A DNA stretch of 64,000 nt from Cytophagales bacterium. GTDB lineage: Bacteria > Bacteroidota > Bacteroidia > Cytophagales > Cyclobacteriaceae. Below, piece by piece: positions 19,506 through 29,307 of this stretch; positions within the stretch are counted from its first letter, which is position 1, and each line of letters opens with the position of its first letter. The stretch spans positions 62,001-126,000 of the forward strand of contig JAKSDQ010000062.1 in NCBI GenBank assembly GCA_022360015.1, given 5' to 3'. Made by a program: the position numbers and the translations under genes. The notes under the pieces are model-generated. The model saw only the letters and a program-made list of their open reading frames with translations, did not search any database and had not been told where the DNA came from.

Positions 19506-21236
19506 TTGAAAAAATTAATTTTCATAATAATATTTTCGGTTGCATTTATCGCCCTGGCCAATGGTCAGCAAAAGTATTTTGTTGTCATTAAAAACAACCC
19601 GGACGTAACGCTGCCAGTCTCATTTAAAGACCAAATACTGGATTCTGTGGCATTCCCTCGTTACCTCAATAACATCTATCAGCAGCTCTATCAAAACGGA
19701 TATATCGCTGCAAGCATTCAACCCCGGCGGAAGCAGGGAGATACCATCGAGTTGAGAGTCGAATCCGGCCCACCTTACAAGCTGGCTTATTTGAGAAAAG
19801 GCAATGTGCCGGAGGAATTACTGACTAAGATCGATTACCGGGAAAAGTTCTTTTTAGATAAACCTTTTAACTATAGCCAGATTGCCAGATTGTTTAACCG
19901 GCTTTTGGCTTACACAGAGAATAATGGCTACCCTTTTGCCTCTATAAAGCTTGATTCGCTCGCCTTAAATGATCATGAATTCAGGGCCAGTATCAAGTAT
20001 GACCCCGGGCCGTACATCACTTTTGATACCATCAAAGTGGAGGGAACCTCCAAAACAAAGTTGACATTCCTTTCCTCCTTTTTAAAAATAATGCCAGGTA
20101 AACCCTTCGAATTTGATAAAATAGACCGCGCCACAACGAGATTAAGCAGGTTGCCTTACCTGAAACCGGCAGATGCGGGTTATGTTACGTTTCAAAACAA
20201 TCAAGCCACTTACCATCTGAATTTAGAAAGAAGAAAAGTCAACCAGCTAGATGGAATAATTGGTGTACTGCCCAATGAACGCGAGGGTAACAGGTTATTG
20301 ATAACCGGGCAGTTCGATTTAAAGCTTCATGATTTGTTTTCATCGGGCAAGCGACTGGAATTCACCTGGCAACGGTTACAGGTGCAATCCCAGGCATTGG
20401 ACGTTGCCTATTTTCATCCTAATTTGCTCAGTGCCCCGCTCAGTTTTTCCCTGGGCTTTAGTCTGCTCAAGGAAGATACCACTTTTCTCAACCGGCATTT
20501 TGATTTGCATGCTTACTTTGACCCCGGACGATCAGGTACCTATCATGTTTTTGTCCGGAACAAGTCGGCAAGTACCTTGTCCTCTCTCGAGTTTGCTGAT
20601 ACTGATGAGTTTCCCGATGTTCTGGACTTTGATTTAACTTCATACGGTCTGGGCTACCAATGGAGTAACATTAATGACATGATCGATCCAACCAGGGGAG
20701 TGAGTGTGCGTTTTGACGGACAATTAGGAAATAAACGTATCAGAAGAAATGCAAATCTTAGCCCGGTGATTTATGATACAATTGATTTGAACTCTGTGCA
20801 ATATCAATTGAATTTTGCTTTTGATCAATACCACCGCGTCGGCAAAAAATGGGTTTTAAACACCAGGTTAACAGGGGGCAAGGTGTTAAATGACCAGCTT
20901 TTCCTGAATGACCTGTATCGTGTGGGAGGGCTTAGAAGTTTGCGGGGTTTTAATGAAAACTTTTTCTTTGCTTCCGAATACCTGTTGACCAATGTAAATC
21001 TGAAATACTACCTTGATCGACAATCCTTTTTGCTGTTTTTCTTCGATCAGTCTTATCTTGCCAACAAGGCTACAAATTTCGATATTACCGACTATCCTTC
21101 AGGATTAGGAGTGGGATTGAATTTCAGTACAAACACTGGAATTTTTAGTTTTCTCTATGCGCTGGGCAGGTCAAATGATCAGCCGTTTAGTTTTAGTCTT
21201 TCTAAAATACATTTTGGATATACCAGTAGGTTTTAA
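19506..21236 (+). CDS. BamA/TamA-family outer-membrane protein
   Basis: A 576-residue Omp85-superfamily protein. It has a clear signal peptide when translation starts at the TTG at 19506 (MKKLIFIIIF..., cut near ANG/QQ). The open frame runs back to 19455, but those residues are not signal-like. POTRA-like domains cover about 25-250, and a 16-strand-type barrel covers the rest, with RVGGLRSLRGFNEN as the Omp85 signature. It is shorter than BamA itself, so TamA-like or substrate-specific insertion is more likely than the essential assembly role. Confidence 0.87.
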   Translation: MKKLIFIIIFSVAFIALANGQQKYFVVIKNNPDVTLPVSFKDQILDSVAFPRYLNNIYQQLYQNGYIAASIQPRRKQGDTIELRVESGPPYKLAYLRKGNVPEELLTKIDYREKFFLDKPFNYSQIARLFNRLLAYTENNGYPFASIKLDSLALNDHEFRASIKYDPGPYITFDTIKVEGTSKTKLTFLSSFLKIMPGKPFEFDKIDRATTRLSRLPYLKPADAGYVTFQNNQATYHLNLERRKVNQLDGIIGVLPNEREGNRLLITGQFDLKLHDLFSSGKRLEFTWQRLQVQSQALDVAYFHPNLLSAPLSFSLGFSLLKEDTTFLNRHFDLHAYFDPGRSGTYHVFVRNKSASTLSSLEFADTDEFPDVLDFDLTSYGLGYQWSNINDMIDPTRGVSVRFDGQLGNKRIRRNANLSPVIYDTIDLNSVQYQLNFAFDQYHRVGKKWVLNTRLTGGKVLNDQLFLNDLYRVGGLRSLRGFNENFFFASEYLLTNVNLKYYLDRQSFLLFFFDQSYLANKATNFDITDYPSGLGVGLNFSTNTGIFSFLYALGRSNDQPFSFSLSKIHFGYTSRF

Positions 21237-21279
21237 GGGGCTTTGATTGTATATATTTTTGAATAGTAAATGTTGCTAA

Positions 21280-21355
21280 AGTCATAGCTCTAGTCATAGT
21301 ATGACTTGGAGTCATACTATGACTATTACATTACGACTTCAAGCTATGCTATGAC
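21280..21355 (+). repeat. Cluster of GTCATA hexamers with a perfect 15-bp hairpin
   Basis: Six copies of GTCATA in either orientation lie in 76 bases, starting at 21281, 21293, 21300 (inverse), 21311, 21318 (inverse) and 21350 (inverse). The core is a perfect inverted repeat, AGTCATAGTATGACT (21292-21306) and its complement (21310-21324), with a 3-base loop; each arm is itself a near-palindrome. No T tract follows, so it is not a typical intrinsic terminator. It fills the gap between the BamA-like gene and the WecA-like gene. Confidence 0.85.
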
Positions 21356-21471
21356 GCTGAATCGAAATTCAATGGAGTAAGTTTTTTATTTAATTTATAA
21401 ATCTTTAGTGCTTGTAATTTTTGTTTAAACATATTAATTCTGATAAATTGCGAGTACATTTGGGGGAATTT

Positions 21472-22497
21472 ATGCTTGATATAATCTTAACTTTCTTGTG
21501 GTCATTTCTGGTATCGGTTTTTGCCGTACCATCTATAATTTTCGTATCATATACCAAAAGGCTGCTGGATGAGCCCAATCACCGGACCATTCACGAATCT
21601 TTAACACCCAGATTGGGCGGATTGGCCATTTTTGCAGGATTTATGTCAGCCATTACTATTTTTGGCAACCTTACTTATGGGGTTCAGCAGCTACTGGCAG
21701 GCTGTTTGATTATGTTTTTTATCGGGGTGAAAGATGATATTATCAGCGTTTCCGCATTCAAGAAATTTTTTGTACAGTTGCTAGCCGCCGGAATTGTTAT
21801 GGTGATTGGCGATGTAAGAATAACGAGCTTTCAGGGTATTTTTGGAATTTATGACCTCGATCCCGGCAGTAGTTACGCTTTTACATTCCTGGTAATCATT
21901 GGTATCACAAATGCGATCAACCTGATCGATGGCATGGATGGATTGGCAGGAAGTGTGGTATTGATCATATCACTGACTTTTGGTGTGTACTTCTTTTATT
22001 ATGAAAACCCCTATGCTTTTGTAGCGTTGAGCCTCGCCGGGGGGGTAATAGGATTTTTGAAATACAACATTTATAAAGCCAAGATCTTTATGGGTGACAC
22101 CGGATCATTGTTGTGCGGCTTTATCATTTCAGTTTTAGCCATCCGGTTTATTGAGATGAAAGTAGTAGAATCTGCCCCTGCCATTGCCATTGGCATACTC
22201 ATAATCCCGGTTTTTGACACCTTGAGAGTATTTACGATCAGAATTCTGAATGGCCGATGGCCTTTTCACCCCGACAGAAACCACATTCACCACAGGCTTT
22301 TGGCCATGGGATTTTCCCAGGTGTCAGCCTTGTTGATCCTTGTTAGTCTGAACCTAATTTCCATAGGCTTTATGATATTGTTTGATAAACTCGGCAATTT
22401 CCAATTATTGTTTATCATGCTAGTATTTATGGTTTTTGTCAGCTTGTTGTTGGACTTTGCCGTAAGAGAAAGAAAGGAAAACAAGGTAAATGCCTAG
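21472..22497 (+). CDS. WecA/MraY-family polyprenyl-phosphate sugar-1-phosphate transferase
   Basis: A 341-residue polytopic membrane enzyme (about 10-11 spans) that attaches a sugar-1-phosphate, probably GlcNAc- or MurNAc-type, to undecaprenyl phosphate. Motifs include PRLGGLAIF, DLIDGMDGLAG-type acidic residues, FMGDTGSLLCGF and the His motif NHIHHRLLAMG. These place it nearer to WecA/TagO than to MraY. The ATG at 21472 is preferred over an in-frame TTG at 21421. It overlaps the next gene by 8 bases, so the two are translationally linked. Confidence 0.88.
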   Translation: MLDIILTFLWSFLVSVFAVPSIIFVSYTKRLLDEPNHRTIHESLTPRLGGLAIFAGFMSAITIFGNLTYGVQQLLAGCLIMFFIGVKDDIISVSAFKKFFVQLLAAGIVMVIGDVRITSFQGIFGIYDLDPGSSYAFTFLVIIGITNAINLIDGMDGLAGSVVLIISLTFGVYFFYYENPYAFVALSLAGGVIGFLKYNIYKAKIFMGDTGSLLCGFIISVLAIRFIEMKVVESAPAIAIGILIIPVFDTLRVFTIRILNGRWPFHPDRNHIHHRLLAMGFSQVSALLILVSLNLISIGFMILFDKLGNFQLLFIMLVFMVFVSLLLDFAVRERKENKVNA

Positions 22498-23653
22498 GAA
22501 GCAGGGACTAATTGCGATTGGTGCTATCCTGTGGTTTGTTTTTTTTGCCCCGTACGTCTGCCTGGGAGAGATGACAGGGGATAGCATCAAAGCAGACTTG
22601 AGAGAAGATTGGCTTATATATAACAATCGTTATAAAACCTATGCACCCTTTGTCGAAAACACATCCCCTTCTATCAGTAGTTTTAGTTTTATTTTGAATA
22701 AAACCAGCGCCAACAATTGCCATCTCATACTTTGTTTTCAAAAAGCGTCTTCACTATTCATAGAACAGCAAATTGTGGGGTTTTATAAAGATGCCGGATG
22801 TATTACATTTGATCCGGATAGCCTGTTTGGTAGCTATAAGAGGGAGGACTTGTTCGTTACCGTCTACAATAAGTCACTGGATCCCGGGAGATACAAAACC
22901 CTGCTGATGTCCAAAAACCTGTCGACTAACCACTCGGTCGATTCACTGATGGCCAAAATCTCGTCCAGGACCGATCCTTTATTCAAAAATTTCTACCTTT
23001 TGGCACTGTTATTATTCCTGATTATTCTCAGCGCCGTTTACAATTTAAACCCCAGAAATTTCAGGGAGTTCTATAGCCTGGGCAAAGTCTTCAGTATCAA
23101 ACTGAGATACGATAACATCTCTACGTTAAAAACATTTAACTGGCCGAATATATTAATTGTATTTACACACTGCCTCCTTGTTTCCTACATGCTGGTTGTA
23201 GTGCTCACCCTGCTAGGTGAGCCACTTCCCTATTTGAAGGTCGGTATGGAAGGCTTGGGGGCTGGCATTTCCCGATGGATAAGCCTGGCATTCATAATAT
23301 TTTTATTGTTGCTGGCAAAATATGTACTGATTAAACTGCTTTCGACTATGATGAATTTGAGAGAATTGGACCAAATTCACTTTTTTGAGTTTGTAAGGAT
23401 ATCTATTTTTATCTACAGTGCAGGATCAGTTTTTATGGTCATTCTTCTGCTGGCTTATTACCTGCCTGCACCCGGTCATTTTGTATGGGTAATCTATCTG
23501 GTTGCCTTTCTGTCAGTGGTGAGAATTGTTTTGTTATATCTTAAATTTTTAAGATTATCAACATTTAGAAATCTATATTTATTTTCATACCTTTGCACCA
23601 CAGAAATTTTGCCACTCATAATTGGCTTCAAAATTTTCGTTTTAGATTTTTGA
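22490..23653 (+). CDS. DUF4271-type membrane protein
   Basis: A 387-residue protein with an N-terminal signal-like segment (about 5-25), a soluble periplasmic section (about 30-165) and a membrane domain of about six spans (about 170-385). It matches the general pattern of the DUF4271 proteins of Bacteroidota, whose function is not established; the name is from memory of this gene neighbourhood. The ATG overlaps the end of the preceding transferase gene. It stands directly before hemD and the PorP/GldKLMN block, which suggests an envelope role, perhaps linked to type IX secretion. That link is inference only. Confidence 0.75.
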   Translation: MPRKQGLIAIGAILWFVFFAPYVCLGEMTGDSIKADLREDWLIYNNRYKTYAPFVENTSPSISSFSFILNKTSANNCHLILCFQKASSLFIEQQIVGFYKDAGCITFDPDSLFGSYKREDLFVTVYNKSLDPGRYKTLLMSKNLSTNHSVDSLMAKISSRTDPLFKNFYLLALLLFLIILSAVYNLNPRNFREFYSLGKVFSIKLRYDNISTLKTFNWPNILIVFTHCLLVSYMLVVVLTLLGEPLPYLKVGMEGLGAGISRWISLAFIIFLLLLAKYVLIKLLSTMMNLRELDQIHFFEFVRISIFIYSAGSVFMVILLLAYYLPAPGHFVWVIYLVAFLSVVRIVLLYLKFLRLSTFRNLYLFSYLCTTEILPLIIGFKIFVLDF

Positions 23654-23688
23654 TTTACGCATTATCGAGTTAAAGTTCAGGTGAAGAT

Positions 23689-24462
23689 ATGACAAGAAAT
23701 ACTGAAGAAAAACTACGAGAGGTAAGAAGTATTTTAGTTTCCCAACCCAAACCATCTAGTGAAAGATCTCCCTATTTTACATTGGCTGAAAAGTATGGTA
23801 TAAAGGTTGATTTCAGGCCGTTCATTCAGATTGATCCGATAAGTTTTAAGGAGTTCAGAAAGCAAAAAATTGATATTTTGGATCATACTGCGGTTATCTT
23901 CACGAGCAGAAACGCTGTAGATCATTTTTTTCGTTTGTGTAGTGAGAGCAAAATTGAAATGCCTAATGACATGAAATACTTCTGTATTTCAGAACAGACG
24001 GCAAATTATCTTCAAAAATATATAGTAATCAGGAAACGAAAAATATTTACTGGTACGAGAACAGCCGCTGATCTTATAGAGATATTAAAGAAACATAGAA
24101 ATGAAAAATATATCTTTCCGTGTTCCAACATCCGGAAAGATGATATCCCGAATTTTCTTAAAAATGACGGATATAATTACACAGAAGGAATAATTTACAA
24201 AACAGTAGCCAGTGATTTGTCCGATTTGGCAGATGTTAACTACGATGTTATTGCCTTTTTTAGTCCTTCGGGAATCAACTCACTGTTTGTGAATTTTCCG
24301 GATTTCAAGCAAAACAACACGAGAATAGCAGCTTTTGGGCCAACGACGGCAAAAGCTGTAAGAGAGGCGGGGTTAAATCTGGACATAGAAGCTCCACTAC
24401 CCAATGCCCCCTCAATGACTGGCGCTATTGAGCTTTACATCAAAAAGGCAAACGGCATTTAA
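23689..24462 (+). CDS. hemD: Uroporphyrinogen-III synthase
   Basis: A 257-residue HemD-type protein, which cyclises hydroxymethylbilane to uroporphyrinogen III in heme synthesis. Two alternating Rossmann-like domains are visible. Weak but typical motifs include VIFTSRNAVDHFF, IFPCSNIRKDDIP and DVIAFFSPSGINSLF near the C-terminal half, and AAFGPTTAKAVREAG. Sequence conservation in this family is low and rests mainly on this pattern. It follows the DUF4271-type gene by 35 bases and precedes the PorP/SprF gene by 120 bases. Confidence 0.85.
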   Translation: MTRNTEEKLREVRSILVSQPKPSSERSPYFTLAEKYGIKVDFRPFIQIDPISFKEFRKQKIDILDHTAVIFTSRNAVDHFFRLCSESKIEMPNDMKYFCISEQTANYLQKYIVIRKRKIFTGTRTAADLIEILKKHRNEKYIFPCSNIRKDDIPNFLKNDGYNYTEGIIYKTVASDLSDLADVNYDVIAFFSPSGINSLFVNFPDFKQNNTRIAAFGPTTAKAVREAGLNLDIEAPLPNAPSMTGAIELYIKKANGI

Positions 24463-24582
24463 AGTAAATTCTTCCGAAAAATATAAAAACAATAGCACTT
24501 TTCTGACGTTCTAGTTGTTAGATCAAATAGAATCATTACTGAAAAATGTGCTATCTTTACAGACACTTGTTTTTATTTTTTT

Positions 24583-25539
24583 ATGAGAAGGAAGTTTACA
24601 CTGACTGTATGGGTTAGCTTAATATATATCGGCATGGTATCGGCACAGCAAGATGCCCAGTTCAGCCAATATATGTTCAACACGCTCTATTACAATCCGG
24701 CTTATGCAGGTGTTGAAGGTGTTACAAAGCTGACTGCCATTCACAGATCTCAATGGGCCGGGTTTAGCACAACATTTGATGGAAGCGGAGGGGCCCCCAA
24801 TACGCAGATGGTAAGTCTTAATACGCCCATATTAAGATTCAGAAGTGGCGCCGGCGTTCATGTTGTAAATGATGATCTTGGACCAGTAAATAATTTGGAA
24901 GCACAGGTTTCTTATGCTTATCATTTGTCGATCAAAAATGCCAAATTAAGTTTTGGTTTGAGGGCAGGCGTTTTTTCGCAATCAATAGATTTTGATCAGT
25001 ACAGGGCTGTTAACCCCGATGATCCGATATTAAGAACAGGGCGGGAATCTCAAATCAGACCGGATATGGCAGCGGGCGCTTATTATGTTACCGAAACCTA
25101 TTACGTAGGCGTTAGCGTAAATCACTTAATAGAAAGTGAATTCGATTTTGGGATAGACGCCTTAAGAAATCCTCTGGTAAATCATTTGACATTTACCGCA
25201 GGTTATGATTATGATTTTAATAATAATTTGATTCTGTCTCCTTCTATCATTGTAAGGACAGATTTTAATGCATATTCGGTAGAAGGTACAGTGATTGGCA
25301 ACTATGATGATAAATTTTGGGGTGGGCTTGGCATTAGGCAATCAGATGCCGCCATCGTGATTTTAGGTTATGCCTTGGGTAAAGAAAAAGCATTCAGGAT
25401 TGGCTATTCATTTGACTACATTATTGCCGGTCAGGATGCCAAACAACCTACTTCTCATGAGGTGGTTTTGAGTTATACTTTACCTGCGGTGCCTGTTGGA
25501 AGTAAAAAAATTATCAGGACCCCCAGATTTAGGCATTAA
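24583..25539 (+). CDS. PorP/SprF-family type IX secretion outer-membrane protein
   Basis: A 318-residue outer-membrane barrel of the PorP/SprF family. A signal peptide (1-21, ending VSA/QQ) is followed by the family signature DAQFSQYMFNTLYYNPAYAGVEG. In studied Bacteroidota these proteins belong to the T9SS. Some members are specific for a neighbouring exported adhesin; others, like PorP, serve the core system. The position directly before gldK supports a core role. The preceding 120 bases contain TATCTTTAC (24552-24560), close to a -7 box. Confidence 0.92.
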   Translation: MRRKFTLTVWVSLIYIGMVSAQQDAQFSQYMFNTLYYNPAYAGVEGVTKLTAIHRSQWAGFSTTFDGSGGAPNTQMVSLNTPILRFRSGAGVHVVNDDLGPVNNLEAQVSYAYHLSIKNAKLSFGLRAGVFSQSIDFDQYRAVNPDDPILRTGRESQIRPDMAAGAYYVTETYYVGVSVNHLIESEFDFGIDALRNPLVNHLTFTAGYDYDFNNNLILSPSIIVRTDFNAYSVEGTVIGNYDDKFWGGLGIRQSDAAIVILGYALGKEKAFRIGYSFDYIIAGQDAKQPTSHEVVLSYTLPAVPVGSKKIIRTPRFRH

Positions 25540-25689
25540 ATTTTTGAAATATTAACAGAGAGAAAAAATAAAATATACGATTTATTCGTATTTAAATAGT
25601 GTGTGTAAGTGTTTTTATTAAAATTCTCTCTAAATATTACAACATACAGATTTCAGAATTTATTAGTGTGATAGCAAAACATTAAGTGA

Positions 25690-25697
25690 TAATTTTG
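25690..25697 (+). promoter_or_regulatory. -7 box upstream of gldK
   Basis: TAATTTTG matches TAnnTTTG and is 26 bases before the ATG at 25724. It would let gldKLMN be transcribed separately from the PorP/SprF gene, 184 bases upstream. No clean -33 element is seen. Confidence 0.35.
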
Positions 25698-25723
25698 AAC
25701 TTCTTTGCTTAGAAAGCAGGAAA

Positions 25724-26788
25724 ATGGAATTTTTAAAACTAAAAGGTGTTATGAATAAAAACGTGATCAAAAAAATTCTTTGTTACCTTATTGTGGTAGG
25801 GCCCCTGGCATTACAAAGTTGTGGATTACTTGGAGGAAGAACGGGAGACAGCAGGGGCGAGCTGATTGGCGTCCAGGGCAGAGAAGGCTGGGTAATGACC
25901 GTTCCCTACGGCATGGTGTCGATCCCCGGAGGAACCTTTCACATGGGGCAGGCTGATGAAGACATTGCGGCCACACAAATCAATTTTAACAAGCAAATTA
26001 CAATCGGTGGCTTTTACATGGACGATACGGAAATTACAAACAATGAGTATCGCCAGTTTATGGATGCCATCATAGAAGATTCCTTGACGGTGCTGGGAGA
26101 AGATTTTGTGATGCAGGAACTTTATCCTGACACTACTGTTTGGATCAAGGATTTCACACATCACTTCGGTGATCCTGTTGCGGCATATTACTATTGGCAC
26201 CCGGCTTTCGATAACTATCCTGTGGTAGGCGTAGACTGGGAAGCTGCCAAATATTTTTCTGATTGGAGAACCAAACACCTCAATGACTACAGAGTAAGTA
26301 GCGGCCTTTGGGCCATGCCTGATTTCAGGCTCCCTACTGAGTCAGAATGGGAATATGCTGCCAAAGGTGGCCGTCCTAATGCCAAGTACCCTTGGGGTAA
26401 CCCTTACATAAGAAATTCCAAAGGTTGTATGTTAGCCAACTTTAAGCCTGGCAGAGGTAACTATCACGACGATGGTCATGATTATACTTCGCCGGTAGGC
26501 TCATACTTTTCTAATGATTTCGGCCTTTACGATATGGCAGGTAATGTTTCGGAGTGGTGTGAAGATGCCTTTGATCCTGCGTCGTATCCGCTTGTATGGG
26601 ACCTTAACCCCACATTTTTTGACGATAACGAGCCTAAAAAAGTAGTCAGGGGCGGATCATGGAAAGATATAGCCTATTATCTCGAGACCGGCACCAGGAC
26701 TTATGAACACAAAGATTCAACCAGGGCTTACATTGGCTTCAGATGTGCCATGACCTACCTCGGCAGGTCTTCAGGAAACGAATTTTAA
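25724..26788 (+). CDS. gldK: GldK/PorK-type T9SS ring lipoprotein
   Basis: A 354-residue lipoprotein of the formylglycine-generating-enzyme/SUMF1-like fold. With GldN/PorN it forms the periplasmic ring of the T9SS. The lipobox LQSC places the lipidated Cys at residue 33 (residue 24 if the ATG at 25751 is used, which gives a more usual signal length). FGE-type motifs include GGTFHMGQ, DDTEITNNEYRQF, RLPTESEWEYAAKGG, MAGNVSEWCED and VRGGSWKD. It is the first gene of the gldKLMN cluster. GldJ has the same fold, but the gene order supports GldK. Confidence 0.92.
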   Translation: MEFLKLKGVMNKNVIKKILCYLIVVGPLALQSCGLLGGRTGDSRGELIGVQGREGWVMTVPYGMVSIPGGTFHMGQADEDIAATQINFNKQITIGGFYMDDTEITNNEYRQFMDAIIEDSLTVLGEDFVMQELYPDTTVWIKDFTHHFGDPVAAYYYWHPAFDNYPVVGVDWEAAKYFSDWRTKHLNDYRVSSGLWAMPDFRLPTESEWEYAAKGGRPNAKYPWGNPYIRNSKGCMLANFKPGRGNYHDDGHDYTSPVGSYFSNDFGLYDMAGNVSEWCEDAFDPASYPLVWDLNPTFFDDNEPKKVVRGGSWKDIAYYLETGTRTYEHKDSTRAYIGFRCAMTYLGRSSGNEF

Positions 26789-26847
26789 TGAATACAACTG
26801 ACATAGAAATTCTTTAGTTAATTATAAAATCTTAAATATTTATTACA

Positions 26848-27657
26848 ATGAGCAGAAAAAAAGGTGGATTTTCGGAACTATTCTACAGTACTATCATGCC
26901 CAAGATATATGGTATCGGTGCCGCAATAGTAATCGTAGGAGCTTTATTTAAAATCTTACACTGGGAAGGGGCGGATGCTATGTTGATGGTTGGTTTATCG
27001 ACTGAGGCTGTTATATTCTTTTTCAGTGCTTTTGAGCCAAGACACGCAGAACCGGATTGGTCAAAAGTGTATCCCGAACTTTCTGAGGACTACGATGGCC
27101 CTCCCGCACGAATATCATCTCAGGGTGGAAGCAATGGTTCCGTAACCAAGAAATTAGATCATATGCTGGAAAGCTCAAAAATTGGTCCTGAACTGATAGA
27201 TAGCTTAGGAAAAGGCATGAAAAATATGGCTGCTTCAGCTTCGCAAATGTCTAATTTAAGTGAGGCTGCCGTTGCCACTAACGAATATGCCAAAAATGTA
27301 GAACGCGCTTCCAGGTCATTGCTGGATATGAATAAGTCATATGCCAATACCGTAAGTGCTATGGCAACCATGGCCGATGCTTCTAAGGATGCCAAAGAGT
27401 ATCACTCACAAGTGCAGAGTGTTACCAAGAATCTGGGTGCATTGAATGCCGTTTACGAAATGGAATTACAGGATGCCAACAGTCACCTGAAGGCCATGAA
27501 CAAATTCTACTCAAATGTTTCTGCTGCGATGGAAAGTATGTCGGAAGCCAGCAAAGAAACTGAAAAATTCAAACGTGAAATGTCTGGCTTGACATCGAAC
27601 TTAACTTCACTTAACCAGGTTTACGGCAACATGCTGGCAGCCATGAAAGTTGGGTAA
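26848..27657 (+). CDS. gldL: GldL/PorL-type T9SS motor subunit
   Basis: A 269-residue inner-membrane protein. With GldM it forms the proton-driven motor of type IX secretion and gliding. Two N-terminal membrane helices (about 18-36 and 43-62) are followed by a long cytoplasmic helical region with repeated MKNMAAS/MEKAMAT-type heptads. Glu53 inside the second helix is likely the counterpart of the functionally important membrane glutamate described in Flavobacterium GldL. Lys35/His38 lie at the first helix end. Spacing to gldK is 59 bases and to gldM 39 bases. Confidence 0.94.
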   Translation: MSRKKGGFSELFYSTIMPKIYGIGAAIVIVGALFKILHWEGADAMLMVGLSTEAVIFFFSAFEPRHAEPDWSKVYPELSEDYDGPPARISSQGGSNGSVTKKLDHMLESSKIGPELIDSLGKGMKNMAASASQMSNLSEAAVATNEYAKNVERASRSLLDMNKSYANTVSAMATMADASKDAKEYHSQVQSVTKNLGALNAVYEMELQDANSHLKAMNKFYSNVSAAMESMSEASKETEKFKREMSGLTSNLTSLNQVYGNMLAAMKVG

Positions 27658-27696
27658 TTTGCGATTTATTTTTACAAATAATAATTAAAAAAGATT

Positions 27697-29289
27697 ATGG
27701 CAGGTGGTAAAAAAGAAACCCCGCGGCAGAGGATGATAGGTATGATGTACCTGGTTCTTACTGCTTTACTCGCTCTTAATGTCAGCCGGAGTGTACTTGA
27801 AAAATTCGTTTTTATCAACAGTACACTGGAAAAAACAGTGGTTGAAGGACAAACCAAAAATAACGAAACCCTGGCCAGCATTGAAAAGCAGGTAGAAGAT
27901 AGCGGAAACAGACCGAAGGATGTTGCGGTCATGAAAAAAGCGCAGGATATTAGAAAAAAAACCGGCGAAGTGCTTTCTCAACTGGAGACCTACAAAGATG
28001 AAATTATTAAGGCAACAGGAGGCAGGGATGAAGATGGAAATTTCAATGATGTTGCCAATGAAGAAAAAGTAGCCAATCTTTTACTGAAGGGAAAAGACCC
28101 AAAGGCCGATGAAATGAAAGAGCTATTAAATAATTATTCGGTTTATCTTTCTGAGGCTTCAGGATTGAAATTTAGTCCGCTTGCTTTGGATGCCAAGGAT
28201 AATCCGGTTTTTGCCAAGAATGAAAATCAAAATAAAAAAGATTTTAAAACTGTCACTTTTGCGCAAACACCCATGTCTGCCGCACTGGCCCAAATTAGCC
28301 AGTTTGCAGCGCAGGTAGTTAATAATGAAACGGCGGCACTGACAAAATTAGCCACAGACGTAGGGGCTGCCGATCTTAAATTCGATGACATCAAAGTAAT
28401 GGTAAGGCCTGAGTCCAAAGTTGTAGCGGCGGGCGCCAAATATAAGGCTGAAATGTTCATAGCAGCTTCTTCTTCAGCCGTAACACCTACCATGAAAAAA
28501 GATGGAAATGACATTAAAGTGGAAAACGGTATGGGGATTGTGGAGTTTACTGCTTCCCCGGGAAAATACGATAAAGAAGGTTTGGCTAAAAAAACATATA
28601 AAGGAGAAATCACCATTACCAAACCTGGTGGAGGTGATACCACCTATGTGGCAGAAGTTGAATATTTTGTGGCCAAACCCGTTATCCAAATCCAGTCCGC
28701 TTCAGTCCAGGCTTTGTACTTAGGTTGTGGTAACGAGTTACAGGTAAATGTTCCTGCACTGGGAACTTCTTATAATCCTAACTTCAGCATTACAGGTGGA
28801 AAGCACTATAAAGGAAAAAACCGGGGTGAAGTAACGATCGTACCTAATGCTAAAGAAGTCAGAATGACGGTAAGTAGTGGTGGAAACAGAATCGGAACAG
28901 AGAAATTTAAAGTGAAGCCCGTACCAAAGCCTACTGCCGAACTATTTAACAGGGGTAAGCCGGTGAACCAAAAAGTCGGGGAAAAGATTTCCAATATGAG
29001 AAGTCTTAAAATCCAAGCGGTTGCCGAGGAAGGCTTCTCCACACTTTTGCCGAAAGATGCGCGTTATAGAGTTACAAAATGGACAATTACTTTGGCAAGG
29101 GGACCAAGGGCAGTGGGTTCGCCTATGAACGCTAGCAATCAGGAAGTAAACCTGACCAATTTGATGAGAAATGCAAAACCTGGTGACAGGTTGTCAATAG
29201 AAGTTAAGACTGTTAAGAGGAGAAATTTCAGGAATGATACAGAAAATACTGCGGTAACTAATAAATTTATTACCATTCCTCTTAACTAA
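27697..29289 (+). CDS. gldM: GldM/PorM-type T9SS motor subunit
   Basis: A 530-residue inner-membrane protein with one N-terminal helix (about 15-35, MIGMMYLVLTALLALNVS) preceded by arginines R10/R12. It has a long periplasmic part made of successive beta-domains that reaches the GldK/GldN ring. In studied systems it is the moving periplasmic arm of the GldL-GldM motor. The length and domain order are normal for the family. It is followed by gldN after 18 bases, so the two are co-transcribed. Confidence 0.95.
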   Translation: MAGGKKETPRQRMIGMMYLVLTALLALNVSRSVLEKFVFINSTLEKTVVEGQTKNNETLASIEKQVEDSGNRPKDVAVMKKAQDIRKKTGEVLSQLETYKDEIIKATGGRDEDGNFNDVANEEKVANLLLKGKDPKADEMKELLNNYSVYLSEASGLKFSPLALDAKDNPVFAKNENQNKKDFKTVTFAQTPMSAALAQISQFAAQVVNNETAALTKLATDVGAADLKFDDIKVMVRPESKVVAAGAKYKAEMFIAASSSAVTPTMKKDGNDIKVENGMGIVEFTASPGKYDKEGLAKKTYKGEITITKPGGGDTTYVAEVEYFVAKPVIQIQSASVQALYLGCGNELQVNVPALGTSYNPNFSITGGKHYKGKNRGEVTIVPNAKEVRMTVSSGGNRIGTEKFKVKPVPKPTAELFNRGKPVNQKVGEKISNMRSLKIQAVAEEGFSTLLPKDARYRVTKWTITLARGPRAVGSPMNASNQEVNLTNLMRNAKPGDRLSIEVKTVKRRNFRNDTENTAVTNKFITIPLN

Positions 29290-29307
29290 CATATAAAACA
29301 CGGTGAT

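Noticed and set aside
21280..21355. CRISPR array
   Set aside because: The repeats are only six bases long, occur in both orientations and are not separated by regular spacers; no cas gene is near.
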